Positions 1-11,718 of a DNA stretch of 64,000 nucleotides are shown one piece after another. Within the stretch, counting starts at the first letter, position 1, and each line of letters opens with the position of its first letter. The notes under the pieces were generated by a model. That model had not been told where the DNA came from and searched no databases. It worked only from the letters and a program-made list of their open reading frames with translations. Origin of the DNA: Lophius americanus (Eukaryota > Chordata > Actinopteri > Lophiiformes > Lophiidae); the NCBI GenBank assembly GCA_037951165.1, contig JBBDHG010000008.1, positions 9,679,501-9,743,500 of the forward strand, written 5' to 3'. Made by a program: the position numbers and the translations under genes.

Positions 1-250
1 CTTAGCAGCATGTGGGGCCACTTCAGTTTTCAGCGGCAAGCGCCTAAGGTCTCTGAGGAGGACCCAATCTCCAGGCTGCAGGTTGTGGAGCACCACTGTG
101 GCTGCGGATGAGAGAGCACCTACCACATGTGGTCCTACAACTACAACTGTCAAAGGAGGCCTATCGTATAGGATCTCACATGGACTTAGACCATGTCTGT
201 TTATTATTTGAGAGCTTTAACGCATGAAATCAACTTTCAAGTGAGGTGTG
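1..250 (-). pseudogene. Endogenous retrovirus integrase C-terminal remnant
   Basis: Read on the minus strand, about 65 codons stay open and resemble the end of a retroviral integrase. A GLSPCEILY-type motif near 170-200 is followed by LQPGDWVLLRDLRR near 30-75, the usual beginning of the SH3-like integrase C-terminal domain. The spacer between the two motifs is shorter than I would expect and of odd composition. Just upstream (about 210-215) there is an in-frame stop, so the copy is dead. The C-terminal end runs off the window edge. A fish endogenous retrovirus is the best fit from the motifs; another LTR retrotransposon is possible. No LTR could be delimited. Confidence 0.6.
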
Positions 251-3200
251 ATGCCAAAGCTTAGAAACCTGGGGTCACTTCAGTCAAAGGAATCGCTCTT
301 TCATCAATTCTGCAATCAACCAGGAGCACAAAGGAAAATGTGCAGTAATGGACAAAGAGTACGAAGCAGTCAGCACAGTCTACTGGTAGTCGTTCAGGCA
401 GCCCAAAATAAAGTTACACAGTATGGAGCACTATAGAAAAAACACAACATGTCTGTTAGGAGGAGTAGGATCTCTTTAAGAGCAGGTTTGTAGCCAGACA
501 CAGAACTCCAGTTTATACCTACATGACCCAGAACATACACAGAAGAAAGAAGAACAGGAGGAACTCTGCGCCAGTCAGGTAGGAGAGTGAAACAGTGTGG
601 TGAAGGAGGAACGAAGAAAATGACCTCAGTGAAGATCAAACTTTGTTTTTGAATCCTTAAGAACTCTTAGTTATAGAAAATTCTGTGGTCAGGATGCCTG
701 TTATAATCTCTGGGGTTGGAGCACCAAACCTGAACAGAGATCAGGAAGGAGGCCAACGTAAATAACGAGAGAAATCTTCATCAATTTCATCAACTCCACT
801 GCAAAGAATCAAACGTGTCCACAATCACTAATGCTCTTGAATACCAATGTGCATCCACCTCTCCCTCCCCTTAGGATGTGTAGTCTTGTACATACGTAAT
901 CATAGTAGAGAAAGGGAAAAGGAAAGAGGTAAACAATACTAAATACCAACATACCAGACCCATACCAGATGCCATGCCTAAATTGACCTCAAGTGTTGCG
1001 CACCTTTCTCTCTGAAGGGCGGGCACGAGTCAGTGTGTCAGAGATATCGGCCGTGGGAGAAACATCCTACGGAAGGGAGGTAAAAACACACAATGCCTTA
1101 TCACTGCTACTCCAGGTTTGTTTTGCAGAAGCATCTGCAGCTGCGTTCTCAACTGAAACAAGGTCAGCGTCGCGAGTGCCTACATCACCCTCCACTGAAG
1201 AAGGGGCTTATGGAAACAGAATGGCATCTAACAATTCAGACAATTGCTGAAAATGCTGCTGGCTCAAATCCCTTTGAGACAGCAGATATGAATTAAGGAT
1301 CAATACCCAACATCCTCCTGTGAGGCGGGTAGGCAGGCTCCATAAACCACCGGTCTGCCAACACGCTCCTGTAACAAGACAAACGTCATGAATCCATCCC
1401 TTTTATCTAAACATTGAACAAAAGGTTTTTTCAGGATCTGGAAGAAGTAACTCCTATAGGAGTCCATTGTAAGGAAAGCTTTGAGTCATTGAAAACAGTC
1501 TCAGTTTATTCAGTCTAAGTTGTATTTGCATGTGCACATCGGTTGTTACCATGACTCTTGGCAGAAAGAGGAGTTCCTTGCTCTGCATAATTTTGGATCC
1601 ACTGCTTATTATTTTTTGTACACAATAATTCTGGGCCTTACCTACAACAAACACGTCTTACTTCACACAATACCTCTGAGCCATTAAGGGTCTGTATGTG
1701 GTCTTAGAAGGCCAGGAAACTGCTCCACTACCCTCGTGTGCTTATGTAACTGGCTTCACACAATTTATGTTCTGCTCTTAGTGGGCGGAAACCTCAACTC
1801 ACATATACTGTTCTGTTATGGTCTTAGTGGAAAGAGGGTCCACTTCACATACAGTTAGTTGTCTTAGCAAAGATTGAGGATGGATTTGTTAATCCTCCTC
1901 CGGATTTCTACTAAACCTCGGTAAAAAAAAAACATGGGGCACTCACTAACCAATCGTAAATCAGGACTCAAACCTAATTTTGTAGAACAGATCCTGACCC
2001 TAATTCATTACAAAATTAATTGGTTCACATCAAACAATGTATTCAAGACTTCTCAGCGTTACGTTCTCTCTTGCGGTGAATTAATACCACCTCGGGTCTC
2101 CGGCCCGCTTGTCTTCACCCCCGGATGCCGCCGGGGAGGTAAAGGCAGAACATTTTGCATCACGGTGACTGACTTTAGGTGACCTCTTTGCGGATCAGGT
2201 GTAATATTGAGAGATATTGTGTCCAATATCTGTTCAATGTGTTAGAGCGCTTTCGTGTCGGTTTCACAAGCTTGTTTAGATTTGAACAAATCATGAACCT
2301 GCAGGAAGTGTGACACCATCAAGATTGATTTTTTAAGTGCACCATTGAGTACTGTAGTTGATTCAGATTACCTCTGTGGACATCACTTCTATGTCCAGCC
2401 ACTGCCTTTAAGGATTCAAAAAAAACATTATTGAACTATCCAGATGGGGACAAAAAGCATTTGTAAAGTCAGTAAAAAAAAAACCAAATGGCTGGAATTT
2501 GTGACGAAAGAGAGTTTGATTAGGGACCTCAGATGCGTGTGCGTATACGGCGGCGTTCACCGTCTTGGTAAAAAGAAATTCCACTTGGTTGGTTGTCTTT
2601 CATCTCTGATTGTCTTAACAGAGAAAAATAGGAGGGACAAACAAAAGTGAATCAGTAGAAGAGATAATTATAGCAGCCTTACGAGGAGAATGGAAGGGGT
2701 GGTTCTTTCCATAGTTTCAAGCTTTAGAGAATATTGTTGTTTCCTTTAATCATCAGATTTGGGTGCTATAATTAAAGGAGAAGCACATTTCATGAACCCA
2801 TCATCACATTTGTGTTTGGCTCACAGACTGGATGGAATTATTGCCAAACTAAGCGAAGCAGGTGTTAATTCATAAACAGGGTTTTATAATTCTACTCCAG
2901 GTTTAGATACGAATAAGACAGAAAAGCTTCTTCTGATTGCTCAGTATATTTTACCGCGGTAGCTGTACAGGGGTCGGGGATCCCCCTCAGGTTGGTGCCC
3001 AGTCAGCAAGGACAGTTCCATGCTGTGCTCGAAGCACATGCAACTCCATGTTTCCAACCAAATCAACCAGATCTGCACACCGGTCATTATTAGATTTAGA
3101 TTATTAGATTTAAACGGAACAGTAGCTCAAATCTCCCTAAACTTTATTTTTGTTCAAATGTTTAAGAATCTTTGGAACGTGGCCAGAGTACGTGTCTCAG

Positions 3201-5310
3201 TCAATTAAGCACCTTCATCATCATGCTGGCAAGTGATGTCAATAAAGTTCTGTCAGCAGTGTGTGTGTCATTTTCAGCAACTGGATGCATAGGAAAGTAA
3301 TGTGTGTGTGTGTGTGTTATTTTCAACATCCAGATGAAGTGAATAGTAAATGGGTTTATATTCAATATAGGCATACACACACACCAGCCCACACAGCTGG
3401 TGTGTGTGGGCCATTATTTTAAATCTGATCGGTATAGATGTTAACACTATTCCAAGTCTCTTCGATTAATCACGAATGCAATACACCGGGCAGCGCGGAG
3501 ACAACAGGAATGCATGATTGAAACATGAGTAGTTCAGCTGACAATAGCGGGTCATAATACGACGCTCATCCACGCTGACAGATTTGAAAGCCGAAACGAT
3601 TTTGGTTGTTTTACTCAGCTGTGTTGATCTTTAAAACAGAATGACTTGCACTGGAGTCAGCTAATTATTTGACAGGCTCGCCATTCCTTTCTAGCGTCAG
3701 ATAAGGACTTTTTTTGTTTTTGTTATGGCGTCATACACGTGAGATGGATCAGGTGGTTCAGATTTTTATGTGTGTATGTTCATTTAAATGTTGGAGCGCT
3801 TCAGAAACATTGTGTAATAACACACTTCAGCTGCTGAGTGACCAGAATTGGAATAGTCTTACTTTCTTGATGTGTGCGGTGTGTGGGAGATGTATCATGG
3901 CAGGTGTCCGTCCCTCTCCTCAGCCCCATCTGCTTTCTCACTTCCAGTGTCCCGTCTGTCCATGGTAATGACAGACACTCCTGTTCTGTCCAGCCGTCCC
4001 TCTGTCTCTTCCAAACTCTCCCCCGAGGACCTTGTTCTTTGTTTGAGTGACAGTCCATCACAACTGAGCCATGTGCAAACTTCATGTTTTTGTTTCTTTG
4101 CCCCTCCTTCAGGACAGCTTCAGTGTCTTGTGTGGTCCACAGCTGTCACAGGAGGCTTTTTTATCTCCAAATATTGGATGGCAGGCTGCAGCTGGCAGAG
4201 TTGCTGGTACTGGACAACCTCAGCTGGAATGATTGGAATGGCAGGGGCAGCGCCAGCTTCCTTTGGCAGGGCTGAATCAAGGAGTAGACCTGCTGCCATG
4301 AAACAATGAAAGGTTGGACATATAGGTTAGATGGTGTAGATGCCCTATCTGACCATGGCTATAAATTGTATGGGGGAGGAAGAATCTCCCTCCTTGCCTG
4401 TTTTCTGTTCTCTTTCTCCTTCCTAAGCTTTTCTTTCACTTCTTCAGCCACGCTGAATAATACACTGGTCATCTTTTTTCCCTTCAGCCTCGGTTTCAAC
4501 AGCTCTTACTAACCTAAACTAAAGCGGCCTTGAAGGGGAGATCAAACGGCTAACTGTGACACGGCTCAAGGCCCTTAGTTCTTCATCCTATACCAAACTT
4601 TTGGAGGGTGATCTGGGGAGTCAACAGACAACCCCTTACTGGCTGCGGAATTTCAACCGATTCTGAATTAAAATGACTAATCAAACTGGAACAACACTCA
4701 ACTAGTACATAAGACAAGTTTACCAATACAGGGTGCCCCAAACACAAACGTCTCAAGACCCTCTCTCACGCTTCAAGCTGATAGCGATGATCCGTCAACC
4801 CACTCTCTCCCCAGAGACCAGTCTCTCAGGGATTTAACCCGAGGGACTGAAATGGTGTATACAAATAACACGTCTGTCAAACACCCCCCTGTCCGGGATA
4901 CCTTGACCACCTTGCAGAAAACAACCGATAAACCCAAGTCGCCTCTCACCTTGTGGGTTGGATGCCAGTGGTGTTCCAGTCCACAACAGAGACTGATGAC
5001 TTCTCTACCCGGTTTTTGTAGGGAAGTAATATTCAGAGATCTTCTCTCGGGAGCCCAGTTTCATGTCAAATCTCAATGTTGAGGCAAAATAACTCGGAGC
5101 GTCCCATCCTAGACATCAAGTTATTTTGGGATTTTTTGATAAAGGGAGGAGAGTACCAAAATGTTCTTGTGAGTTCTTGAAGGTCCTTGGCCATGTCCAG
5201 TCTGGAGTGAGGATTAAAATTGCTTTTTATACCAGGTGAAAACAAACCGACGGTTCCCAGACAGAAGTACTTGTCTTTCTCACACAGAAATATCCCCAAA
5301 CAGATAGATG
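251..5310. other. No supported gene; anonymous AT-rich DNA
   Basis: Open frames here are short (under about 145 codons), overlap on both strands and match no family I recognise. A short (TG)n run lies at 3301-3317. A somewhat GC-rich patch at about 2090-2160 and the region near 1000-1400 could be further remains of the retroviral insertion at the window start, but no LTR ends or primer site could be seen. Confidence 0.5.
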
Positions 5311-5320
5311 ACAAATTAAG

Positions 5321-5382
5321 AATAATAATAATACATTTAATTTATAATACACTTTATATTTGGATCAAATCTCAAAGTGCTA
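5321..5382 (-). repeat. LINE 3' tail fragment
   Basis: An (AAT)n run is followed by a stretch that matches 49336-49420 almost base for base, including TTTGGATCAAATCTCAAAG. In the second copy this tail adjoins reverse-transcriptase remnants, so the piece here is read as a severely 5'-truncated copy of the same LINE, on the minus strand, with the microsatellite as its 3' end. Confidence 0.6.
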
Positions 5383-5389
5383 AATTAAG

Positions 5390-6849
5390 TTAATCTAAAT
5401 TCAGCTTTCTCACCCAGGTGCCGCTAGAACATAAACGGTTTAAATCAGGAACACACAGAACTAGACTATTGTTAGCATAGCATAACTCATGAGCCATCTT
5501 CAAACTGCCACAACAGACAGCAAACAATAATGAATTCAAGTCTTCAAGAATTAAAAAGTAATTAATGGGACTTATTAAGAGTTACTTTAAACGCATGGTT
5601 TCATGACAGGAGTTTTATCGACTGATTATTCACCAGTAAAACCTGCGGACACTCGCTGTTGAAGTGGTTTATGGTGACGTAAGCAAGACATTGATTAACA
5701 CAATATTCATCATCTACAATGATTAAACCTTTAACGTCCTGCTCAGCTGTTTGGTTCAGCACATTGTGAGTCACTATTTCTTCTTCTATAATGGGTGCCA
5801 CTTGACTGAGCCTGTTTATAATATGAGCCGTTGGCAAAATCTGTCCAGAAAATCTGTCCAGCCATTTACCAAGAGTTATTTAAAGTTCCTATTTTTTAAA
5901 TATTGTTTAATTAAAAACCGCAACTGGATTTGACATAATTTGTAATTTGAAAAATATAGTTTTCTGGCTGTTGTCTGTGAATAAAATCTTTTCACCAGAA
6001 ATGATACAGTGAAAGTCTGCAGATAGAGAGATAAAGAACTATGCTGATCAATTTTGAATATTGTCTGTAACTCGAGTATATATAATCCCTTGGTTTGTTC
6101 AGAATTCTATAAAAAACATAAATAAAATAATAAATTGTCATTATACCTCAGATTAAACACGGATAATTCCAGTGTCCTTCAGCCCTCAATGTGGTCTCCA
6201 ACCTTAATTATGACACCCTCTGTGATTGATTTTGACACCCTTGATCTGGATAAACACCACCTCCAATATTTCAAGAGTAAATTTATTGCACTTTGTACCA
6301 CTCTTTATCTAGCCCACAGGTAGAGTTGTTTTACAGATTTAAACTTTACAACTTAAGCATGAAACAATGTTATACTCCTATACGATTTAAAAATCAAAGG
6401 GTACTTAAAGACTACGTAAAGTGTATATTAGTTACAGTAAACTCTGCTAACATATTACACATTTTCTACAGATTCCAGGAAGTTAAATGTAAGACCATTG
6501 TATATGAAACGTAAGATTGAGCCAACTTCCGTACCTCGAAATATCCTACCATTAGAGAATATGGGGAGTCTCGGTAAATGGCATAATAAATGTATTTCAC
6601 AGAATTGCGTTCATTTGTACCAAAAACATGATCGTTGTTTCGCAATGATTTTGTTTATCCCTCTAAGGGGAACACGCAAATCACACTTCGGAACAAATGT
6701 TCATATTTAACATTTTTATTGATATACAATGTCTAACTCATTGGGAGAAAAATTGAGTAGAAAAGTCATTGGAACCCAAACTATTTAGGGATGGATTCTA
6801 AATTACTACCAAAATCAAAAGGGAAAAACTGAAATCGCTGGCAGGTCAA
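5390..6849. other. No supported gene
   Basis: Very AT-rich DNA with only short chance open frames on both strands. No splice-bounded coding segment, RNA gene or repeat was recognised. Confidence 0.45.
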
Positions 6850-7985
6850 ACTTGCGCAAAATTCATCAGGACAACTCAATGTGTCTGTCCCCCACGTGCC
6901 TATATGTCCTCCTCTGGACATGCTCCTGATGAGACAACAGATGGTGTCCAGCGGGATCTCCTCCCAGACCTGAATCTGGACATCAGCGAGTTCATGGACA
7001 GTCTAACGTCAGATACACTGACATACAGCATCCCAGAGGTACGCAGTTGGAATCAGGCCCGGACAACTTGGGGGCCAGTCAATGGCATCGATGCTTTCGT
7101 CACCCCTGATGGCACAGTCTGGCCCTGCACCAGAAGAAACCCTGGACCCATGGTACAAGCATAAGGTCTGGAGGATTTCCTCCTTGTACCTAACAGCAGA
7201 GAACCCGTTGCTACCCGTTGACGTCTGTGTGACTCTCTAAGGATCTGGCTCCCCAGACCATCGCTGACCCACCACATAAACTATATTACTGGATGATGTT
7301 GAGGGTGCAGAACGTTCATCACAGCGTCTCCACTCTTTCACATGTGCAAACCTGCTCGCCTGTGAAGAAAATGTGGTGCCAATGACAAACCTGCCCAGTC
7401 AGATGTTAACAGCAAACACCAATCACGCTGCATGGCACTGGGCTGTGAGCACAGGTCCCACTAGAGGAAGTAAGGTCCTCATGGGATCCGTCTGACAGTT
7501 TGGTTGGAAACGTACACGGCGGTAGCCCACTGAAGGTCATTTCTTAGGGCAGTCGGAGGACTCCTCGTGTCCCACCACACACAAAGGAGCAGATACCGGT
7601 CCTGCGGCTGGGTTTTTGCCCTCCTTCAGCTTTGTCCAGCTCTCCTTGTGTAACAGCCCGTCTTCTGGTATCTCCTCTACGCTCTTGTGAACGTTGTTGG
7701 AGACATAGCAAATATTCTTGGAGGAGCTGGACTACCTGTGCAACTTGAATGGGCTCCAGGTACTGCATCATGCTACCAGTAGTGGCAACAGCAATAGGAA
7801 TACGAAAAACTACCAAAAAAAATCCATAAGGATGAAGAGGGAAATCTTCTGTGGATTCTGCAAAACCCATTCCTTTTTGGAGGTTGCCTTGCCGTTTCTT
7901 CCCGTCCACCTGTCGTCGCTTTCATTTGCACCAAAGCAGCTGAAACTGATTCAGTTGCTCACACTTTCCTACTGGAAAGACCCTT
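6850..7985 (-). pseudogene. Decayed Tc1-like transposase copy
   Basis: Read on the minus strand this is a near full-length but heavily mutated Tc1-type transposon with a DDE transposase. The N-terminal helix-turn-helix part (motif IQVAQVVQLLQE) lies near 7710-7760 and the C-terminal catalytic part near 6900-7160. Stops and frameshifts break every frame. The same family recurs at 18182-19330. Clear terminal inverted repeats were not identified, so both ends are approximate. Confidence 0.7.
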
Positions 7986-8010
7986 AACATTCAGAAGTTT
8001 TAAAGTTAAT

Positions 8011-8116
8011 CTTTAAGACCCAAGTCTATATTAATATCAGTGAAGATATATAAAATAAATAATTAAACTTTAAGACCCAGGTCTATATAAATATCAGTGA
8101 AGATATATAAAATAAC
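8011..8116. repeat. 57-bp tandem duplication
   Basis: Two imperfect adjacent copies of a 57-bp unit begin at 8011 and 8068 (CTTTAAGACCCARGTCTATA then ATATCAGTGAAGATATATAA). They differ by only a few bases, so the duplication is fairly recent. Confidence 0.8.
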
Positions 8117-8119
8117 TCC

Positions 8120-11100
8120 CTGAAACTACTTCTACTTTAATACTTGCATAAAATCTTACCCAAAAGTTAATATAACGGCTTTTTCCATTTAAGTCAAATC
8201 TTTAAAGACCTTAACATCAGCACTAATCAACATCATGGTAGATAAAGTCGGCTTTTAAGTCTGTGCCTCAACGGCATGTGCTCGGAAAATTGAAAACAAA
8301 AAAACCCACTACTCAGTCCCTTTCCGTTTCCATTTGGCCTTTTTATTCATCAAACAAATCTCGACTGTTCACACACACATAATTACAGTATTTCCTTTCA
8401 AAGTTGGACCTTTCTGTAGTGTGTCAGTATCTCCATCTTTCTACACCGCGAGTACATGGGAAACAGACAGGGCCAACAGTTAGCTTTAGTTCAAACAAAA
8501 CGACAAAATAAAAAGTTCAGAGTTAGTGATGTGAAGTTTCACCAGCAGATACAGTGTTCATTCTACAGTCTGTTAGCTTGGCAGCTTCGGCCGCACTTGA
8601 TTATAGAAAACAAATTAATGACGCTTGAAAAAGAAAAACAGAAGAAGAGGGGAGCACATCTGGAACACATTCTCAATGGGAATGTAAAGCTTGAACTTTA
8701 GAGCGACGACACGGAGGGAAGAGTGAAAGCAGTAAAGCTCGTAGCCAAAACTTAAATAGCTCTTTGTGAGAAGAAACATTGAGGGTAAAGGTCATGAAAG
8801 CGAGGAGTTCACCTTGAGGCCCAAATTCTGAAATCACCGACAGACAAACACAGACTCTTTTCCCCGCCCACCACTAAGTAGTTAACTGCCTGTGAAAAGC
8901 CATCAGCTAGACTGGTGGGACGGCTTTGACTGACAGAAAATAGAGCTTTGATAGAAGTTTAACCGCTTGAAATACAAGGACAAAACACACACATCAACAG
9001 TCACTGCATGAACACGAGACTGGACCACTGCAGTTAGTTTTCATTTTCACAGAATTTCCCCATTCAAAAACCTGCTAATTACGAATGAACTTTCCAAGCT
9101 GTACACGGACACCATAGTGAGGGAGCCTTCTTGCTCAGTCACATTTAAATACAAGTTAGAAAGTCACTGCCTCCTTACGATGAGTCATATGTTGTACTCC
9201 TGTCATTTCTCCTGCATGATAATCCTTACATTATTTTGTGATAAGTAACTAAATGAGGAGTTTGAACCCAAGTTGGAATCTTTCCAGGCAAGGTAGATTT
9301 CTATCGTGCTTTTTTTCCTCTCGTAATCACATTTTCCTGAGTTTGACAACTGGTGGAGAGAAATTTAAGTTTTATCCTGATGGTGGCATTAGAGTAATGG
9401 TCACCAACATCACTTAAGTAAATATGGTCAACAGTTGAATCATCAGGAATGGAACTAATGGACAGACATCAGAATGAGCTTGGGAAACACTTTTTCTTAT
9501 AGCTACCATAACATCTTTAAGGATTTCAGGTTTAAGTGGCCGCCATTTCAGATGACGGCACACGACTACTTTATATAATAATCATTGAAGTTCCAGTCCT
9601 GCTTGATTCGGGTGACAGCCGTGGTTACTGGCGGTAGCAAAGAGACAGCTTCTCCTGTTCGTCACGACTATTTGGCACAAACTATGCATGGTTCGTGTTG
9701 CCAATTAATATATTAACAGATCAATGGCAACAATAAAAATAATCGAACTTAAGTTTGATATGTTGGAAATAATGGCGATTAAAACATTAAAATGTTTTAA
9801 CAGTGTTTATTCAACCTTTTTGCTTTTCTGAAGGTTTCACCCGCTGCACCCACACCTGCCCATCTTCATACGTAGAGGATGTGGTAATCAGGCGGACCAA
9901 AGTATGTCATGAGGTTTTAGCTATTCAGGTTCTAAAATATCAAAGCTGTACCTTCTGGCTCTGGAGAAAATCTAAAATGTAGTTTGGGTTAAAATGATGT
10001 TGTCAAATGTGTATTTCCAAGGATTAGAAGAAATTCTTAAATATGAGACTCAATTAGAGAGCTGGAAGTGATTAAGTGGAGAAGGTGGACAGGTGACGGT
10101 TAACACTTGAGTGATTCCCATATTGCCTTTTATTAATGGGCTTGAACAAAGACAGATTGGCTGTCGACCTGCTGAAAAGTCTGAAGTCCAACACGTAAAT
10201 TTTATTGAGACTGAAGGAAGCTGAAAGCACCTGGCGTTGCAGGAATTATTGATAATACAATTCTACAGCTCAAACTAAATGAGATCTGAAGTCAGGGAAA
10301 ACTTTATAGGAAAGGAAGGTGATAACTGGAGAAACATAAGACCTGCAACCATGTTTGTTTGGCCAGTGAACCCAGAAGACTCTAAGTTATAAACAGGTTT
10401 ATGACGTCAGAAATCCATCTGGTGCTGTTGCCAGTAACCACTATCCTGTTGACTCGGCACTTTCTAAGCCAGAACCGGTTTGACAATATCCACCTTGATT
10501 TCATACAAGCCTCAGTAACTCACCTTTATCTACATTCAAAGTTAAATTCACCGAAAACAGGTTCTCTCAAGCCATTTCAGGCAGGACTTCAGGGACCTCT
10601 GACCTTCTCTGGTGCCATTAGAAAATAAAGCGCTAGAAATACAGGGGGGGTGGGGTCTTATTCAGGGAGAGAGAAAATGAGACTTGAAAAACAAATGTAT
10701 CAGCTGGAGTGTCCCTTGTTATCATTTTTAAAATATTACCATGTTATCTTCAATAGGAAGTCTCTTTTGTGGGTTACTTTAGGACGTTAGCTAATTCTTA
10801 AAATCTAGGACTAACAAGCCAACCGCTAGCTGAATTAAATTAGAGAAAGAAAGTTTATCACATTTTTAGGCCAGTTAGCAGAAAAAAGACTGGAATTATA
10901 ATAGTCTTACTTGAACTGCAACGTAAGCAGCCACATCACTAGGTTTTTAATAAGCCAATTAGCAGACTAGAAAACAAAAACAAAAAACAGACTCAAAGAT
11001 GAGAGCAGCTGAATGTGTGTCTTATGTCTTATTTTGGAGTTACTTGCTTGACCAACTAGCCAACTGTGGGAAAGTTTAACACAATATTTGTGTCTTTTGG

Positions 11101-11658
11101 TTGGGGAGTTTCAGAGATTGTTTGATCAGTGCCCCAACAGGTTATCATATAAGGTAAACCTTATGGCTTAATGGAAAGGGTAATTATTTCTCTGTCTTGC
11201 TAGTCAAGAAGGACCATGGCCAGATACCTCAGAGCTAACTAGTGGGCCTTGACAGCCAAACATCAATCTATCAGGAGACTAATTAGCAAGTTGCTGAGAT
11301 CTTGTTAGAGTGTTGGTGGAGCACTTGCTAGCTCAGGGAAGAGCTGGGGGTGGGATGAGAGCAGCATGTCAGACGGGGCGGGACATGTAGATCCCATGGG
11401 TTCAAATCTGCTACGGTGTTGTTAAGGAATGATGCAGGAAGTTTTAGTTAAACTCATTCAAAAACAAATTCTTTCAATCACGATAACTCAGTCCTGTTCA
11501 CACTGGAATCATCATCAGCTGTCCATAATTGAGGTCTTGATCGGATTCACTGCTTTAAGTTGATTCCATTTAGGCTTCATCACCTCAGAGCAGAGGAGTA
11601 GAGGAGGCAGAGTAGGGGGAGAAGGGGTGTTGAGGTCAGGGCTGTGGACTCAGAGATA
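8120..11658 (-). other. Probable canx 3' UTR and downstream DNA
   Basis: No coding segment is supported. On the minus strand the canx stop codon lies at 11659-11661, so the 3' UTR must run into this stretch. Minus-strand AATAAA signals (seen as TTTATT on the plus strand) occur at 10201-10206, 10129-10134, 9806-9811 and 8342-8347. Which one is used cannot be decided from sequence alone. No interspersed repeat was recognised. Confidence 0.4.
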
Positions 11659-11718
11659 TCAGTCCCTTCTGACCTTCCTGTTCCTGGGAGATCTCCGCAG
11701 AACGTCATCCTCCAACTT
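11659..11718 (-). CDS. canx: canx exon 15: C-terminus and stop
   Basis: Acceptor TCTACAG|AAG. Encodes KLEDDVLRRSPRNRKVRRD and TGA at 11659-11661. The SPRNRK motif and basic end match the mammalian tail (RSPRNRKPRRE), which holds the ER-retention signal; the Pro is replaced by Val and the last Glu by Asp. Confidence 0.95.
   Translation of the reverse strand, partial: KLEDDVLRRSPRNRKVRRD

Noticed and set aside
3801..4309. Overlapping open frames of 94 and 145 codons on both strands
   Set aside because: They overlap each other on opposite strands, have no recognisable domain and lack exon-type borders.
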